In this document: one piece after another, positions 15,457 to 24,131 of the stretch | How the letters are laid out: every line of letters begins with the position of its first letter | Position numbering within the stretch: the stretch's first letter is position 1 | From: Halomonas sp. | GTDB taxonomy: Bacteria; Pseudomonadota; Gammaproteobacteria; Pseudomonadales; Halomonadaceae | Assembly: GCA_024636705.1 (NCBI GenBank) | Contig: JAGXGN010000164.1 | Coordinates: forward strand, 1 to 32,958 | Direction: 5' to 3' | DNA length: 32,958 bases | Notes under the pieces: generated by a model | Told to the model about the DNA's origin: nothing | Database searches by the model: none | Seen by the model: only the letters and a program-made list of their open reading frames with translations | Position numbers and translations under genes: made by a program

Positions 15457-17904
15457 ATGAGCGACGACCAGGATCGACCCCGGGACCCGGAAGTCCCGGA
15501 ATGGATTCACGACATCCACGATGAAGACGAGGCCCCCGCCTCCCTTGGCGATGCCGAGGGCAGTGGACGTTCCATGGTGCCTGCCCGGGACACCCTACCC
15601 GAGCGTATCTACCTGCTGCCGATCCACAATCGGCCCTTCTTCCCCGCTCAGGTGCAGCCGCTGGTGATCAACCGCGAGCGCTGGGAAGAGACCCTGCATC
15701 GCGTCGCCAAGACCACGCACCACACCGTGGGACTGGCCTTCGTCGGCGAGACGGCCGTCGAGGAACTCGGCCACGAGCAGTTTCCCGAGATCGGTACCGC
15801 GGTGAAGGTGCACAAGATCCAGGGCGAGGAAACCCAGTTCCAGTTCATCGCCCAGGGTATCCAGCGCTTTCGCATCACGCGCTGGCTGTCCAAGGAGCCT
15901 CCCTTCCTGGTGGAGGTCAGCTACCCACGCGAGCCGGTGGATGCCGAGGACGATGAGACCCGCGCCTACGCCATGGCGATGATCAACGGCATCAAGGAGC
16001 TGTTGCCGATCAATCCGCTCTATGGCGAGGAGCTCAAGCACTATCTCAATCGCTTCAGCCCCCATGAACCGGGGCCCTTGACCGACTTCGCCGCGGCGAT
16101 TACCTCCGCCAAGGGCCAGGAACTCCAGGACGTGCTGGCGACCCTGCCGGTGATGGCGCGGATGCAGAAGGTCCTGCCGCTGCTGCGCAAGGAGATCGAT
16201 GTCGCCCAGTTGCAGAGCGAGATCAGCGACCAGGTCAATGCCCAGATGCAGGATCGCCAGCGCGAGTTCTTCCTGCGCGAGCAGCTCAAGGTGATACAGC
16301 GCGAGCTGGGCATCTCCAAGGACGACCGCGAGAATGATGTCGATACCTTTCGTGACCGTCTCGAATCGCTGACCGTGCCGCCCAAGGTGCTGACACGCAT
16401 CGAGGAGGAGCTCGACAAGCTCTCGGTACTGGAGACCGGTTCACCGGAGTATGGCACCACCCGCAACTACCTGGATTGGCTGACGTCCTTGCCCTGGGGC
16501 GTGCGCAGCGCCGACAACATGGACCTGCCGCATGCCCGCGAGACCCTCGATCGCGACCATGACGGCCTCAAGGACGTCAAGGAGCGGATCATCGAGTTCC
16601 TCGCCGAGGGCACCTTCAAGGGGGACGTGGGTGGCTCCATCCTGCTGCTGGTCGGCCCGCCCGGGGTGGGCAAGACCTCGGTGGGGCGCTCCATCGCCGA
16701 GGCGCTGGGTCGCGAGTTCTATCGCTTCTCGGTAGGGGGCATGCGCGACGAGGCCGAGATCAAGGGGCATCGGCGTACCTATATCGGCGCCATGCCGGGC
16801 AAGCTGGTGCAGGCCATCAAGGAGGTCGAGGTCGAGAATCCGGTCATCATGCTCGACGAGATCGACAAGATGGGGCAGTCCTTCCAGGGCGATCCGGCCT
16901 CGGCGTTGCTCGAGGTGCTCGACCCCGAGCAGAACGTCGAGTTCCTCGACCACTATCTGGATGTGCGACTCGACCTCTCCCGGGTGCTCTTCGTCTGCAC
17001 GGCCAATACGCTGGACGCGATCCCCCCGGCGCTGCTGGATCGCATGGAGCAGATCCGCCTGTCCGGCTACATCGCCGAGGAGAAGGTCGCCATCGCCAAG
17101 CACCACCTCTGGCCCAAGCTGCTCAAGCGTGACCGCATCCCCAAGAAGCGCATCAACCTCACCGATGCGGCCCTGCGACAGGTGATCGAGGGCTATGCCC
17201 GGGAAGCCGGGGTGCGCCAGCTGGAGAAGCAGCTGCACCGCATCGTGCGCAAGGCGGCCGTGAAGCTGCTGGAGAACGACCAGAAATCGGTGCGGGTCTC
17301 GGTGAACAATCTCGAGGACTTCCTCGGCGCTCCGCTCTTCCGCAAGGAGCAGGTGCTCGAGGGTGAGGGCGTGGTCACGGGGCTGGCCTGGACCTCGATG
17401 GGTGGGGCGACCCTGCCCATCGAGGCGGGCAAGGTGCATGCCCTGGAGCGTGGCTTCAAGCTGACCGGCAAGCTCGGCGACGTCATGAAGGAATCGGCCA
17501 ACATCGCCTACAGCTATGTGCTGGGGCATCTGAGCGAGTTCGGCGCCGATGCCGACTTCTTCGACTCGGCGTTCGTCCACCTGCATGTGCCGGAAGGGGC
17601 CACGCCCAAGGATGGTCCCTCGGCGGGGGTCACCATGGCCACGGCGCTGCTGTCCCTGGCGACACACCGGGCCATCGATCGGCCGCTGGCGATGACCGGC
17701 GAGTTGACCCTCACCGGCCAGGTGCTGCCGGTGGGCGGCATTCGCGAGAAGGTGATCGCCGCCCGCCGCAGCGACATCTTCGAGCTGATCCTGCCCGAGG
17801 CCAATCGGCGAGACTTCGATGAGTTGCCCGACTATCTTCGCGAGGGGATCAGGGTGCATTTTGCTTCCCGTTACCCGGATGTGGCCAGCGCCGCCTTCGG
17901 CTAG
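15457..17904 (+). CDS. lon: ATP-dependent Lon protease
   Basis: Cytoplasmic AAA+ serine protease of 815 residues that degrades misfolded and regulatory proteins. The N-terminal substrate domain spans about 40-250. The ATPase domain has Walker A GPPGVGKT (400-407), Walker [11 protein letters not shown] and sensor ALLDRMEQ. The protease domain carries the catalytic dyad Ser722 (PKDGPSAGV) and Lys765 ([10 protein letters not shown]), 43 residues apart as in E. coli. An acidic N-terminal extension of about 35 residues ([14 protein letters not shown]) is longer than in E. coli Lon. The gene has its own heat-shock-like promoter. Its 3' end faces mmsA with 23 bases between them, the boundary with the accessory region. 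Confidence 0.97.
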   Translation: MSDDQDRPRDPEVPEWIHDIHDEDEAPASLGDAEGSGRSMVPARDTLPERIYLLPIHNRPFFPAQVQPLVINRERWEETLHRVAKTTHHTVGLAFVGETAVEELGHEQFPEIGTAVKVHKIQGEETQFQFIAQGIQRFRITRWLSKEPPFLVEVSYPREPVDAEDDETRAYAMAMINGIKELLPINPLYGEELKHYLNRFSPHEPGPLTDFAAAITSAKGQELQDVLATLPVMARMQKVLPLLRKEIDVAQLQSEISDQVNAQMQDRQREFFLREQLKVIQRELGISKDDRENDVDTFRDRLESLTVPPKVLTRIEEELDKLSVLETGSPEYGTTRNYLDWLTSLPWGVRSADNMDLPHARETLDRDHDGLKDVKERIIEFLAEGTFKGDVGGSILLLVGPPGVGKTSVGRSIAEALGREFYRFSVGGMRDEAEIKGHRRTYIGAMPGKLVQAIKEVEVENPVIMLDEIDKMGQSFQGDPASALLEVLDPEQNVEFLDHYLDVRLDLSRVLFVCTANTLDAIPPALLDRMEQIRLSGYIAEEKVAIAKHHLWPKLLKRDRIPKKRINLTDAALRQVIEGYAREAGVRQLEKQLHRIVRKAAVKLLENDQKSVRVSVNNLEDFLGAPLFRKEQVLEGEGVVTGLAWTSMGGATLPIEAGKVHALERGFKLTGKLGDVMKESANIAYSYVLGHLSEFGADADFFDSAFVHLHVPEGATPKDGPSAGVTMATALLSLATHRAIDRPLAMTGELTLTGQVLPVGGIREKVIAARRSDIFELILPEANRRDFDELPDYLREGIRVHFASRYPDVASAAFG

Positions 17905-17927
17905 CGGAGCGCTCGGTTCAGCGTTAT

Positions 17928-19475
17928 TTACTTCGACGTCGGCATCACGAACTCGGCTCCCTTGGCGATACTCTCGGGCCAGCGCTGCATGATCGACTTC
18001 TGCTTGGTGTAGAAGCGCACGCCCTCTTCGCCGTAGGCGTGCATGTCGCCGAACAAGCTCTTCTTCCAGCCGCCGAAGCCGTGCCAGGCCATGGGTACCG
18101 GGATCGGAACATTGATACCGACCATGCCAACCTCGATGCAACGGCCAAACTCGCGGGCAACGTTGCCGTCGCGGGTATAGCAGGCGACGCCGTTGCCGAA
18201 CTCGTGGGCATTGACCAGGTCCACCGCCTCAGCGAAATCCTTCACCCGCACGCAGGCCAGCACCGGTCCGAAGATCTCCTCCTTGTAGATGCGCATCTCC
18301 GGGGTGACGTGATCGAACAGCGTGCCGCCGATCCAGAAGCCGCCCTCGTGGCCGGGCACCGTGAAGGGGTTGCCGTCGGCGTCGACGCGGCCGTCAACGA
18401 GCAGCTCGGCGCCGCTTTGTGCGCCGTCTTCGATGTAGTCCTGGATCCGCTCCAGCGCCTGACGGGTGACAATGGGACCCATCTCGGCGTCGAGTTCCAT
18501 GCCGTTCTTGATCTTGAGCTGCTTCGTCCGTTCAGCCAGCTTGGGCATGATCTTGTCGGCGACATCACCTACCAGCACCGCCACCGAGATGGCCATGCAG
18601 CGTTCGCCGGCGGAGCCGTAGGCGGCGCCGATCAGACCGTCGACCGCCTGGTCGAGATCGGCGTCGGGCATCACCACCATGTGGTTCTTCGCGCCGCCCA
18701 ACGCCTGCACGCGCTTACCCTGTTCGGCGCCGCGCCGGTAAATGTAGTGCGCGATCGGAGTGGAGCCGACGAAGCTCGCCGCCTTCACGTCCGGGTGGTC
18801 GATCAGTGCGTCCACGGCGACCTTATCACCTTGGACGACGTTGAAGACGCCGTCGGGCAGCCCGGCCTGCTTGAATAGCTCGGCCATGTACAGCGCGGCC
18901 GAGGGGTCGCGCTCGCTGGGCTTGAGCACGAAGGTGTTGCCGCAGGCGATGGCCACGGGGAACATCCAGCAGGGCACCATCACCGGGAAGTTGAACGGGG
19001 TGATGCCGGCGACCACACCCAGGGGCTGGCGCAGCGTCCAGTTGTCGATACCGGTGGAGACTTGGTCGGTGAAGTCGGTCTTGAGCAGTTGGGGGATGCC
19101 CAGGGCGAACTCCACGATATCGATACCGCGGGTCACCTCACCCTGGGCGTCGGTAAATACCTTGCCGTGCTCGTGGGTGAGGATCTCGGCCAACTGGTCG
19201 CGGTGCTCGTTGAGCAGGGCCAGGAAGTTGTTGAGGATGCGGCTGCGGCGAATCGGCGGAAGCTTTGCCCAGCCCGGCAGAGCAGCCTTGGCGCTGGCGA
19301 CCGCGGCCTCGACGTCTTGTACGCTGCCCAGGGCCACCTTTCGGCTTACCTCGCCGGTGGCCGGGTTGAACACGTCTTGGGTGCGCTCACCGGTGCTTGG
19401 CGCCACATGGCCACCGATCCAATGCTGAGCGACGTCACTCTGTGCGATCTGCGAGGGGGTGTTGGAAACGCCCAT
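17928..19475 (-). CDS. mmsA: CoA-acylating methylmalonate-semialdehyde dehydrogenase
   Basis: NAD-dependent enzyme of 515 residues converting methylmalonate semialdehyde to propionyl-CoA, or malonate semialdehyde to acetyl-CoA, in valine, myo-inositol or beta-alanine breakdown. It contains the ALDH motifs [16 protein letters not shown], the nucleotide loop [15 protein letters not shown] and catalytic Cys293 (GSAGERCMA). The segment ALGGAKNH (259-265) replaces the general-base Glu of hydrolytic ALDHs, which is diagnostic of the CoA-acylating subgroup. The ATG has GGAG about 10 bases upstream on its strand. It is divergent from a LysR gene that probably regulates it. No other genes of the valine or inositol pathway are nearby, so the pathway remains open. 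Confidence 0.93.
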   Translation of the reverse strand: MGVSNTPSQIAQSDVAQHWIGGHVAPSTGERTQDVFNPATGEVSRKVALGSVQDVEAAVASAKAALPGWAKLPPIRRSRILNNFLALLNEHRDQLAEILTHEHGKVFTDAQGEVTRGIDIVEFALGIPQLLKTDFTDQVSTGIDNWTLRQPLGVVAGITPFNFPVMVPCWMFPVAIACGNTFVLKPSERDPSAALYMAELFKQAGLPDGVFNVVQGDKVAVDALIDHPDVKAASFVGSTPIAHYIYRRGAEQGKRVQALGGAKNHMVVMPDADLDQAVDGLIGAAYGSAGERCMAISVAVLVGDVADKIMPKLAERTKQLKIKNGMELDAEMGPIVTRQALERIQDYIEDGAQSGAELLVDGRVDADGNPFTVPGHEGGFWIGGTLFDHVTPEMRIYKEEIFGPVLACVRVKDFAEAVDLVNAHEFGNGVACYTRDGNVAREFGRCIEVGMVGINVPIPVPMAWHGFGGWKKSLFGDMHAYGEEGVRFYTKQKSIMQRWPESIAKGAEFVMPTSK

Positions 19476-19557
19476 GAATTCGACTCCGTTTGCGTGGGAA
19501 CGGGCCCTAGCCTAGGCGGCGAGTGGTGGCTTTACAATCGCTAATAGCTAATTACAC

Positions 19558-19575
19558 TGTTCATATATTTGAACA
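19558..19575. promoter_or_regulatory. Candidate LysR operator in mmsA-lysR intergenic region
   Basis: TGTTCA (19558-19563) and TGAACA (19570-19575) form a perfect 6-bp inverted repeat around TATATT. The site lies in the 130-base gap between the divergent mmsA and LysR genes, where LysR-type regulators usually bind; the T-N11-A pattern expected for LysR boxes is contained in it. It is 31 bases from the LysR start. Confidence 0.55.
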
Positions 19576-19605
19576 ATCCATCTTTCGCCGTGAACGAGTT
19601 CTGCC

Positions 19606-20538
19606 ATGTCCGCCCAACAAATTTCCCCCGTGCTCGCTGACCTGCATCTGCTGACCGTGCTGGGCCAGGCGCGCAGCTTTACCAAGGCGGCGCGCCGGCT
19701 GGGCGTCTCCAAGGCCTCGGTAAGCACCCGCATCGCCAACCTTGAGCGTGTCGTTGGCATGCCGCTGGTGCGCCGGACCACCCGCTCGGTGGTGCTCACC
19801 GACGCCGGGCTGCAACTGGTGGAGGACATTGAGCCCTCTTTCGTCCGCATCGAGCAGAGCCTCTCCAGCATCAAGGATCTGGCCGGGAACCCGCGCGGCC
19901 TGTTGCGGGTGAGCGCCCCGGTAGCGCTTGGGCGCCAGCGTATCGCCCCGATGCTGCCGGCCTTCCTGCAGCGCTACCCGGAGATCCGGTTGGAGCTCGA
20001 TCTCTCGGATCGCTTCGTCAACCTTGCCCAGGAGGGCTTCGATCTGGCCATCCGCCACACCCAGTCAGCGCCGGAGACCCACGTGGCATGGGTCCTGAGG
20101 GAGTCGCGCTCGCTGCTTGTCGCCAGCCACGATTACCTGGAGCGCCACGGCGTACCCCGACACCCTGCAGACCTGAGTCGCCATGAGTGCTTGATGTATC
20201 TGCGTGACGGCAACACCCAGAGCTGGAGCTTCGAACGCGAGGCCGGCCGTAAGCGCGGCGAGCGGATCGGTGTGCCAGTCGGCGGGCGCTTCAAGGCCAA
20301 CAACAGCGAGGTGCTACGGGAAGCGGTGCTGGGCGGGCTGGGCATTGGTCTGTTGCCGGACTTCACCGCCGTGGATGAGCTCCGGCCCGGTCGCTTGGCG
20401 CAGGTGCTGCCGGCCTGGAAGCCGGTGGGCTTCTTCGGCGAGCGGTTGTTTGCGATCAGGCCTTGGACGCGGCAAGTGCCGCGGGCGGTGCAGTGCCTGG
20501 TTGATCACTTGCGCCAGGGCTTCGCGGCAATAGCGTAG
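19606..20538 (+). CDS. LysR-family transcriptional regulator
   Basis: Regulator of 310 residues. The N-terminal helix-turn-helix (about 12-70) reads LTVLGQARSFTKAARRLGVSKASVSTRIANLE, the standard LysR pattern, followed by the RRTTRSVVLTDAG linker. The substrate-binding domain (about 95-305) has the periplasmic-binding-protein fold with GLLRVSAPVALGRQRIAPML and LGGLGIGLLPDFTAVDEL. It resembles the CrgA/AaeR-like branch seen beside oxidoreductase genes. It is transcribed away from mmsA across a palindrome, so control of mmsA and of itself is the natural inference. The effector is unknown. A clear ribosome binding site is not visible; the start is taken from the alignment-like position of the HTH. 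Confidence 0.92.
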   Translation: MSAQQISPVLADLHLLTVLGQARSFTKAARRLGVSKASVSTRIANLERVVGMPLVRRTTRSVVLTDAGLQLVEDIEPSFVRIEQSLSSIKDLAGNPRGLLRVSAPVALGRQRIAPMLPAFLQRYPEIRLELDLSDRFVNLAQEGFDLAIRHTQSAPETHVAWVLRESRSLLVASHDYLERHGVPRHPADLSRHECLMYLRDGNTQSWSFEREAGRKRGERIGVPVGGRFKANNSEVLREAVLGGLGIGLLPDFTAVDELRPGRLAQVLPAWKPVGFFGERLFAIRPWTRQVPRAVQCLVDHLRQGFAAIA

Positions 20539-20579
20539 CCCTCTAGGTGTGATTTCTCGGTAGATACTGTCTCACGGCG

Positions 20580-20729
20580 CATGGGCGAGCCCTGCTGGTT
20601 TACCGAGTGCCGGTGGAGGCGCTGGAGCGAAGCAGGCAATTACCTGCCTGGCTTTATCAGTACAACTGGCATCGGCTGCATGCCAGCCTGGATTATCGTC
20701 CCCAGTTAGCCGGGTGGGAATTTGCGTGA
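20580..20729 (+). pseudogene. IS481-family transposase C-terminal fragment
   Basis: One frame ending at TGA 20727-20729 reads ERSRQLPAWLYQYNWHRLHA and continues SLDYRPQLAGW. This closely resembles the end of the DDE integrase core of IS481/IS3-like transposases, where the typical sequence is WLhhYNwHRPHaSL. No start codon, catalytic Asp residues or upstream part is present; only about 45 codons survive, and no terminal inverted repeats are evident. It is a decayed remnant of an insertion between the LysR gene and the TRAP operon, and marks past rearrangement at this accessory region. Conserved residues are strong, but the fragment is short. Confidence 0.68.
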
Positions 20730-20784
20730 ACAACCCATCCACAGCCTCAAGTCGATCTGTTACGCAAGCGCGCCGACCTATTGC

Positions 20785-20816
20785 CATGCCTTCTTAGAGC
20801 CTTTTGAGAAGGCATG
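20785..20816. repeat. 10-bp perfect inverted repeat
   Basis: CATGCCTTCT (20785-20794) and AGAAGGCATG (20807-20816) pair perfectly around a 12-base loop TAGAGCCTTTTG. It lies directly before the dctP promoter candidate. It could end transcription reading in from the LysR side or be the tail of the decayed insertion element; there is no long T run, so a terminator is uncertain. Confidence 0.5.
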
Positions 20817-20817
20817 C

Positions 20818-20846
20818 TTGAATTTATCGACCGATTAACAGATCAT
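20818..20846 (+). promoter_or_regulatory. Candidate promoter of the dctPQM operon
   Basis: TTGAAT (20818-20823) and GATCAT (20841-20846) are separated by 17 bases, each matching the sigma-70 hexamers at four or more positions. The operator-like sequence at 20821-20839 fills the spacer, so a bound repressor would exclude polymerase. The predicted leader before dctP is long, about 190 bases, and contains two stem-loops. Confidence 0.42.
20821..20839 (+). promoter_or_regulatory. Operator copy 1 (dctP promoter), TetR-type
   Basis: The sequence reads AATTTATCGACCGATTAAC. The minus strand at 26555-26573, between tetR and coxM, reads AATTTATCAATCGATTAAC, identical at 17 of 19 positions, and a shorter form lies before coxG (25572-25585). 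It is an imperfect inverted repeat of TTATCG and CGATTAA half-sites. Shared occurrence at three promoters suggests one regulator, most likely the local TetR protein. Confidence 0.65.
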
Positions 20847-20946
20847 TTGATCAATGCCAAGACAAGAGGCGTCCGCCTGGATGGAGCGTCCCAGAGGAGC
20901 GAGGGTAGACCTCTCGGCAATTCACTGCATTGCCAGATCAGCCAAG

Positions 20947-20965
20947 CCGGCGGTAGGTCCGCCGG
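20947..20965. repeat. Stem-loop in dctP leader (7-bp stem)
   Basis: CCGGCGG (20947-20953) and CCGCCGG (20959-20965) are perfectly complementary around TAGGT. No T run follows. Directly downstream is CATAAT (20968-20973), a -10-like hexamer with no good -35, so the palindrome may instead be an activator or repressor site of a second dctP promoter. Confidence 0.45.
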
Positions 20966-20991
20966 GGCATAATCTCTCCTCCCTTGCCGAG

Positions 20992-21025
20992 GCAGAAGGT
21001 ACCGTCCAGTGTGACGGTCGTCTGC
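20992..21025. repeat. Stem-loop near dctP start
   Basis: ACCGTC (21001-21006) and GACGGT (21013-21018) form a perfect 6-bp stem around CAGTGT. GCAGA (20992-20996) and TCTGC (21021-21025) extend the pairing across a small internal loop. It ends only 17 bases before the dctP ATG and just before the TAGGAG ribosome binding site, so it could influence translation or be an operator. Confidence 0.45.
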
Positions 21026-21042
21026 AACTGTAGGAGAAAACA

Positions 21043-22113
21043 ATGAAACTATTTAAAGCCGGCCTTGCCGGTGCTCTTGCCTTGGGTGTAGGTCTGGCAA
21101 GCACCAATGTCGTCGCAGCAGAACGCATCACCGTCAACATCGGTTCCAGCCATCCGGTTCAGAACATCTGGGTATGGGCGATGAAGAACGTCTTTCAGCC
21201 CGAGGTGAACCGCATCCTCGAAGAGCAGGGTGACGACTACAAAATCCGCTGGCGCGAGAATTATGGCGGAACCCTGTATAAGTTTTCCGAGACCCGCAAG
21301 GCGGTGAAAGAAGGCATCGTCGACGTCGGCATGATTGGTACCGTGTGGGAGGAGTCCGACCTGCCGCTGCAGAACGTCACGTACTACACCCCGTTCGCCA
21401 CCGATGACCACAAGCTCATCATCAAGATTTTCGATGACCTTAACCAGAATCTTCCGGAACTTCGCGACAGCTGGCACAGGCAAAATCTGGTGCACCTTTC
21501 GACGCTGGTCACCGACAGCTACGACATCTACGCCACCAGCCAGATCAAGACGCTGGAGGACCTTCAGAATATACGCCTAAATGCTCCGGGTACTTCCGCG
21601 AACTGGCTTAAGGGTACCGGCGCCATTCCTGTCGACGGTGGCCTGACCACCTACTACACCAATATCCAGACTGGTGTCACCGAAGGCACCTTGTCATTCG
21701 CCAGCGGCATTGGCCCGGCTCGAGTGCATGAGGTCGCTCCGGAGCTGACCCGTGTAGGCTTTGGCTCAATGGCCTTCGGTGCCGTGGCAGCCAATAAGCG
21801 TTTTTTTGACAATCTTCCAGAGGAAGTCCAATCAGCGTTCCGTCAGGCTGGCAAGGTCATGTCGACGCGTCATGGTGAGCACGTCACCAAGACCGCCGAG
21901 GAGTGGCTGGCCGTTATGCAGGAAGAGGGATTGGAGATCCATGACTTGCCTGCCGCCGAGAAGCAGCGTTGGGTGAACAGCTTGCCGAACCTGGTCGGCC
22001 CATGGCTGGAGGCCAATGGTGAGGATGCTGAAGTGGTCCTGAAGGCTTACTTCGATAAGTTGCGCGAGAACGGCGTTGAGCCGTTGCGAGCCTGGGACGC
22101 AGTCGTCCGCTAA
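21043..22113 (+). CDS. dctP: TRAP transporter periplasmic substrate-binding protein (DctP)
   Basis: Extracytoplasmic solute receptor of 356 residues. The signal peptide (MKLFKAGLAGALALGVGLA) ends at about VVAAER (residue 26). The mature protein has the DctP fold, with FSETRKAVKEGIVDVGMIG in lobe one. NIRLNAPGTSANWLKGTGAIPV contains Arg178, matching the conserved Arg that usually salt-bridges a carboxylate of the ligand in this family. The ligand is therefore probably an organic acid or another carboxylated molecule; this is inference from the family. TAGGAG precedes the ATG. A strong stem-loop separates it from dctQ. Codon choice is noticeably less GC-biased than in the flanking housekeeping genes. 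Confidence 0.93.
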   Translation: MKLFKAGLAGALALGVGLASTNVVAAERITVNIGSSHPVQNIWVWAMKNVFQPEVNRILEEQGDDYKIRWRENYGGTLYKFSETRKAVKEGIVDVGMIGTVWEESDLPLQNVTYYTPFATDDHKLIIKIFDDLNQNLPELRDSWHRQNLVHLSTLVTDSYDIYATSQIKTLEDLQNIRLNAPGTSANWLKGTGAIPVDGGLTTYYTNIQTGVTEGTLSFASGIGPARVHEVAPELTRVGFGSMAFGAVAANKRFFDNLPEEVQSAFRQAGKVMSTRHGEHVTKTAEEWLAVMQEEGLEIHDLPAAEKQRWVNSLPNLVGPWLEANGEDAEVVLKAYFDKLRENGVEPLRAWDAVVR

Positions 22114-22120
22114 GCCGCAT

Positions 22121-22142
22121 GGCCGCGCCCTTCGGCGCGGCC
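22121..22142 (+). terminator. Stem-loop between dctP and dctQ
   Basis: GGCCGCGCC (22121-22129) and GGCGCGGCC (22134-22142) form a perfect 9-bp GC-only stem around CTTC, eight bases after the dctP stop. There is no T run, so full termination is unlikely. Such hairpins after binding-protein genes commonly protect the upstream mRNA so the receptor is made in excess over the membrane subunits. Confidence 0.6.
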
Positions 22143-22170
22143 TATTCCAAGTCACGAAACGAGACTTGCC

Positions 22171-22713
22171 ATGAGCATCACGAATAACGCAACTTCGTCT
22201 GCTGTCGGGTGGTTCGTACGTCTTGCCGACCTCCTCGCTGCCCTCGGCACATTCTGGATTTTCGTACTGATGAGCCTGGTAGTGGCGGATGTCGCCGGGC
22301 GCAACTTCTTCGACACACCGCTTACAGGTGTCGCCGAGTTTGCTGGTCTATCCGTGGCGGCCATCGTGTTCCTGCAGCTGGGAGCGGGAATCCTTGGTGG
22401 CCGCATGACTCGTGCCGGCTTCCTGATTGACTTAATCGATCGGCGCCTCCCGAGGCTGCGGTTGGCTCTGGATGTGCTGTATGCCCTGGTGGGCTGTTTC
22501 ATCTTCGCGCTGCTTACATACAGTGCCTGGCCGGAGCTGATGCTGTCCTGGCAGAGCGACGAGTTTTATGGTGTACGCGGCCTCTACATGCTTCCGGGCT
22601 GGCCCTTCCGAGCCCTGGCAGTGATCGGGGCAACGATGGCGACCCTGGCCTACCTGTTTCTGATTCCGGTGCTGTTGCAGCGGGGGCCAACCGACACAAC
22701 GAGGGCTTCCTGA
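22171..22713 (+). CDS. dctQ: TRAP transporter small permease (DctQ)
   Basis: Inner-membrane protein of 180 residues with four predicted helices (about 21-43, 56-74, 98-118 and 147-170), as in the DctQ family. Motifs include VVADVAGRNFFDTPLTGVAEFAG and GGRMTRAGFLIDLID near the second helix. DctQ pairs with DctM to form the sodium- or proton-driven uptake complex. The stop overlaps the dctM start (TGATG). The ribosome binding site is weak, which fits lower expression than dctP. Confidence 0.93.
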   Translation: MSITNNATSSAVGWFVRLADLLAALGTFWIFVLMSLVVADVAGRNFFDTPLTGVAEFAGLSVAAIVFLQLGAGILGGRMTRAGFLIDLIDRRLPRLRLALDVLYALVGCFIFALLTYSAWPELMLSWQSDEFYGVRGLYMLPGWPFRALAVIGATMATLAYLFLIPVLLQRGPTDTTRAS

Positions 22714-24041
22714 TGAGCGATCTAGGCTTCACCGCCCTGGTTATTGGCACACTTGTTATGCTGGTGCTGATGGGGATGCACATCGCTGTGGCGCTAATGA
22801 CAGTGGCCTTCGTTGGGATGTGGGTAATCCGGGGCAATTTCGACTTGGCCCTCCAAATGATGTACATGTCCGCTTACGGTGGTATCTCCAGCTATATCTT
22901 CGCGACCATTCCATTATTCGTCCTGATGGGTTTATTGGTCAGTATTTCCAATATTGGAAAGGATACTTTCGACGTCGCTGAAACCTTTCTGCGGCGCGTA
23001 GCAGGCGGTCTGGGCGTGGCCACCGTGGCGGCGAATGCGGTCTTTGCGGCCGTAACCGGCGTGTCCATCGCCTCCGCAGCGGTGTTTACCAAGGTGGCAG
23101 TTCCTGAGATGGCCAATCATGGCTACCGTAAGGCATTCGCCGCTGGGACCGTGGCGGGCAGTTCGGTTCTGGGTATGCTGGTGCCGCCAAGTCTGCTTTT
23201 GATCGTCTATGGTGTGCTAGCGGAGGAGTCCATTGGCAAGCTCTTCATCGCCGGATTGATTCCGGGGGTAATCCTGGCGGTTGGTTTCGTGGCAATTATT
23301 GTGCTGTTGGCTATATTCGCTCCACGCTTTGTGTTCGATTTCGACCGCCTGAAGGAGCTCGGCGAAGCCCGGAGGATTCAGCCGGTGCTCACCGGTAAGC
23401 AGTTGGCGGGTAAGTCCCTGCCCATTGTCGCCTTGGTGCTGCTGGTTTTGGGCGGACTTTACGCTGGCTTCTTCACGCCGACTGAGGCGGGCGGCATGGG
23501 CGCCTTTGGTGCCTTCGTCATTGCTCTGATGCGTCGCTCGCTGACTCCACAGCGGATGTGGGAGGTGCTGCGGGAGACCGGAGGAGTATCCATCAGCATC
23601 CTGATTCTGTTGATCGCCGCGCTCTTCTATAGTCGCATGCTTGCCATGGCTGGTGTACCTATGGCCATTTCGGATATGGTGTTGGACGCGAACCTGGGGC
23701 CATATGGTTTTCTGGCGTTGTATGTTCTCATCGTGCTGTTGATGGGCATGATATTAGACTCTACTTCGATACTGCTGGTAATGGTCCCAATCGCGGCCCC
23801 GATTGCCACGGACTTCGGCTTCGATTTGATCCACTTTGGCATTATCACAGTGATCGCGGTGGAGATCGGCCTGCTGACACCGCCATTCGGCATCTCAATC
23901 TTCACTGTGAAATCCACGCTCAATGACGAGAGTGTTTCGGTGGAGTCCATTTTCGGTGGAGTCCTGCCCTACGTCGCAGTGATGCTTTTCGTTCTGGCGC
24001 TGATCGCGGCGTTCCCAGCGTTGACTCTGGTCCTGGTCTGA
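22713..24041 (+). CDS. dctM: TRAP transporter large permease (DctM)
   Basis: Inner-membrane transport subunit of 442 residues with about a dozen hydrophobic segments and the DctM/SiaM family signatures: GGLGVATVAANAVFAAVTGVS, GTVAGSSVLGMLVPPSLLLIVYG, FFTPTEAGGMGAFGAF and GMILDSTSILLVMVPI. The scaffold and transport halves are both present, so the gene is complete. It is coupled to dctQ by a TGATG overlap and followed by a probable weak terminator at 24085-24114. Confidence 0.95.
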   Translation: MSDLGFTALVIGTLVMLVLMGMHIAVALMTVAFVGMWVIRGNFDLALQMMYMSAYGGISSYIFATIPLFVLMGLLVSISNIGKDTFDVAETFLRRVAGGLGVATVAANAVFAAVTGVSIASAAVFTKVAVPEMANHGYRKAFAAGTVAGSSVLGMLVPPSLLLIVYGVLAEESIGKLFIAGLIPGVILAVGFVAIIVLLAIFAPRFVFDFDRLKELGEARRIQPVLTGKQLAGKSLPIVALVLLVLGGLYAGFFTPTEAGGMGAFGAFVIALMRRSLTPQRMWEVLRETGGVSISILILLIAALFYSRMLAMAGVPMAISDMVLDANLGPYGFLALYVLIVLLMGMILDSTSILLVMVPIAAPIATDFGFDLIHFGIITVIAVEIGLLTPPFGISIFTVKSTLNDESVSVESIFGGVLPYVAVMLFVLALIAAFPALTLVLV

Positions 24042-24084
24042 GCGTGTGCCGGTCGCGACAGCTGTCATCACGTCTATCCACCTG

Positions 24085-24114
24085 GGCGCCGCGGACAACG
24101 GGGCGCCGTGTTTT
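24085..24114 (+). terminator. Possible weak terminator after dctM
   Basis: GGCGCC (24085-24090) pairs with GGCGCC (24102-24107), with a further CG/CG pair inside a G-G mismatch, and is followed by GTGTTTT. The short T tail suggests incomplete termination, so the next gene may still receive transcripts from the dctP promoter. Confidence 0.4.
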
Positions 24115-24131
24115 CCGGAGGCCATCGGCCA

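Larger units (their letters stand above)
20539..21042. other. 504-base non-coding stretch between lysR and dctP
   Basis: No intact gene is visible here. Going rightwards, it holds the C-terminal remnant of an IS481-type transposase (about 20580-20729) and a 10-bp inverted repeat (20785-20816). Next come a promoter with the TetR-type operator (20818-20846) and a palindrome GATCA-TT-TGATC (20841-20852). Two stem-loops in the probable dctP leader follow (20947-20965 and 20992-21025), then the dctP ribosome binding site (TAGGAG). The segment between 20853 and 20946 shows only the small palindrome AGGCG-TC-CGCCT. Confidence 0.6.

Noticed and set aside
16441-18141. Minus-strand open frame of 566 codons opposite lon, running into mmsA
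   Set aside because: It overlaps the ATPase and protease domains of lon on the other strand and shows no domain or start signal; it is a composition artefact.
22430-22445. Fourth copy of the TetR-type operator inside dctQ (TTAATCGATCGG)
   Set aside because: Only one half-site matches and it is within a well-conserved coding segment, so chance similarity is more likely.
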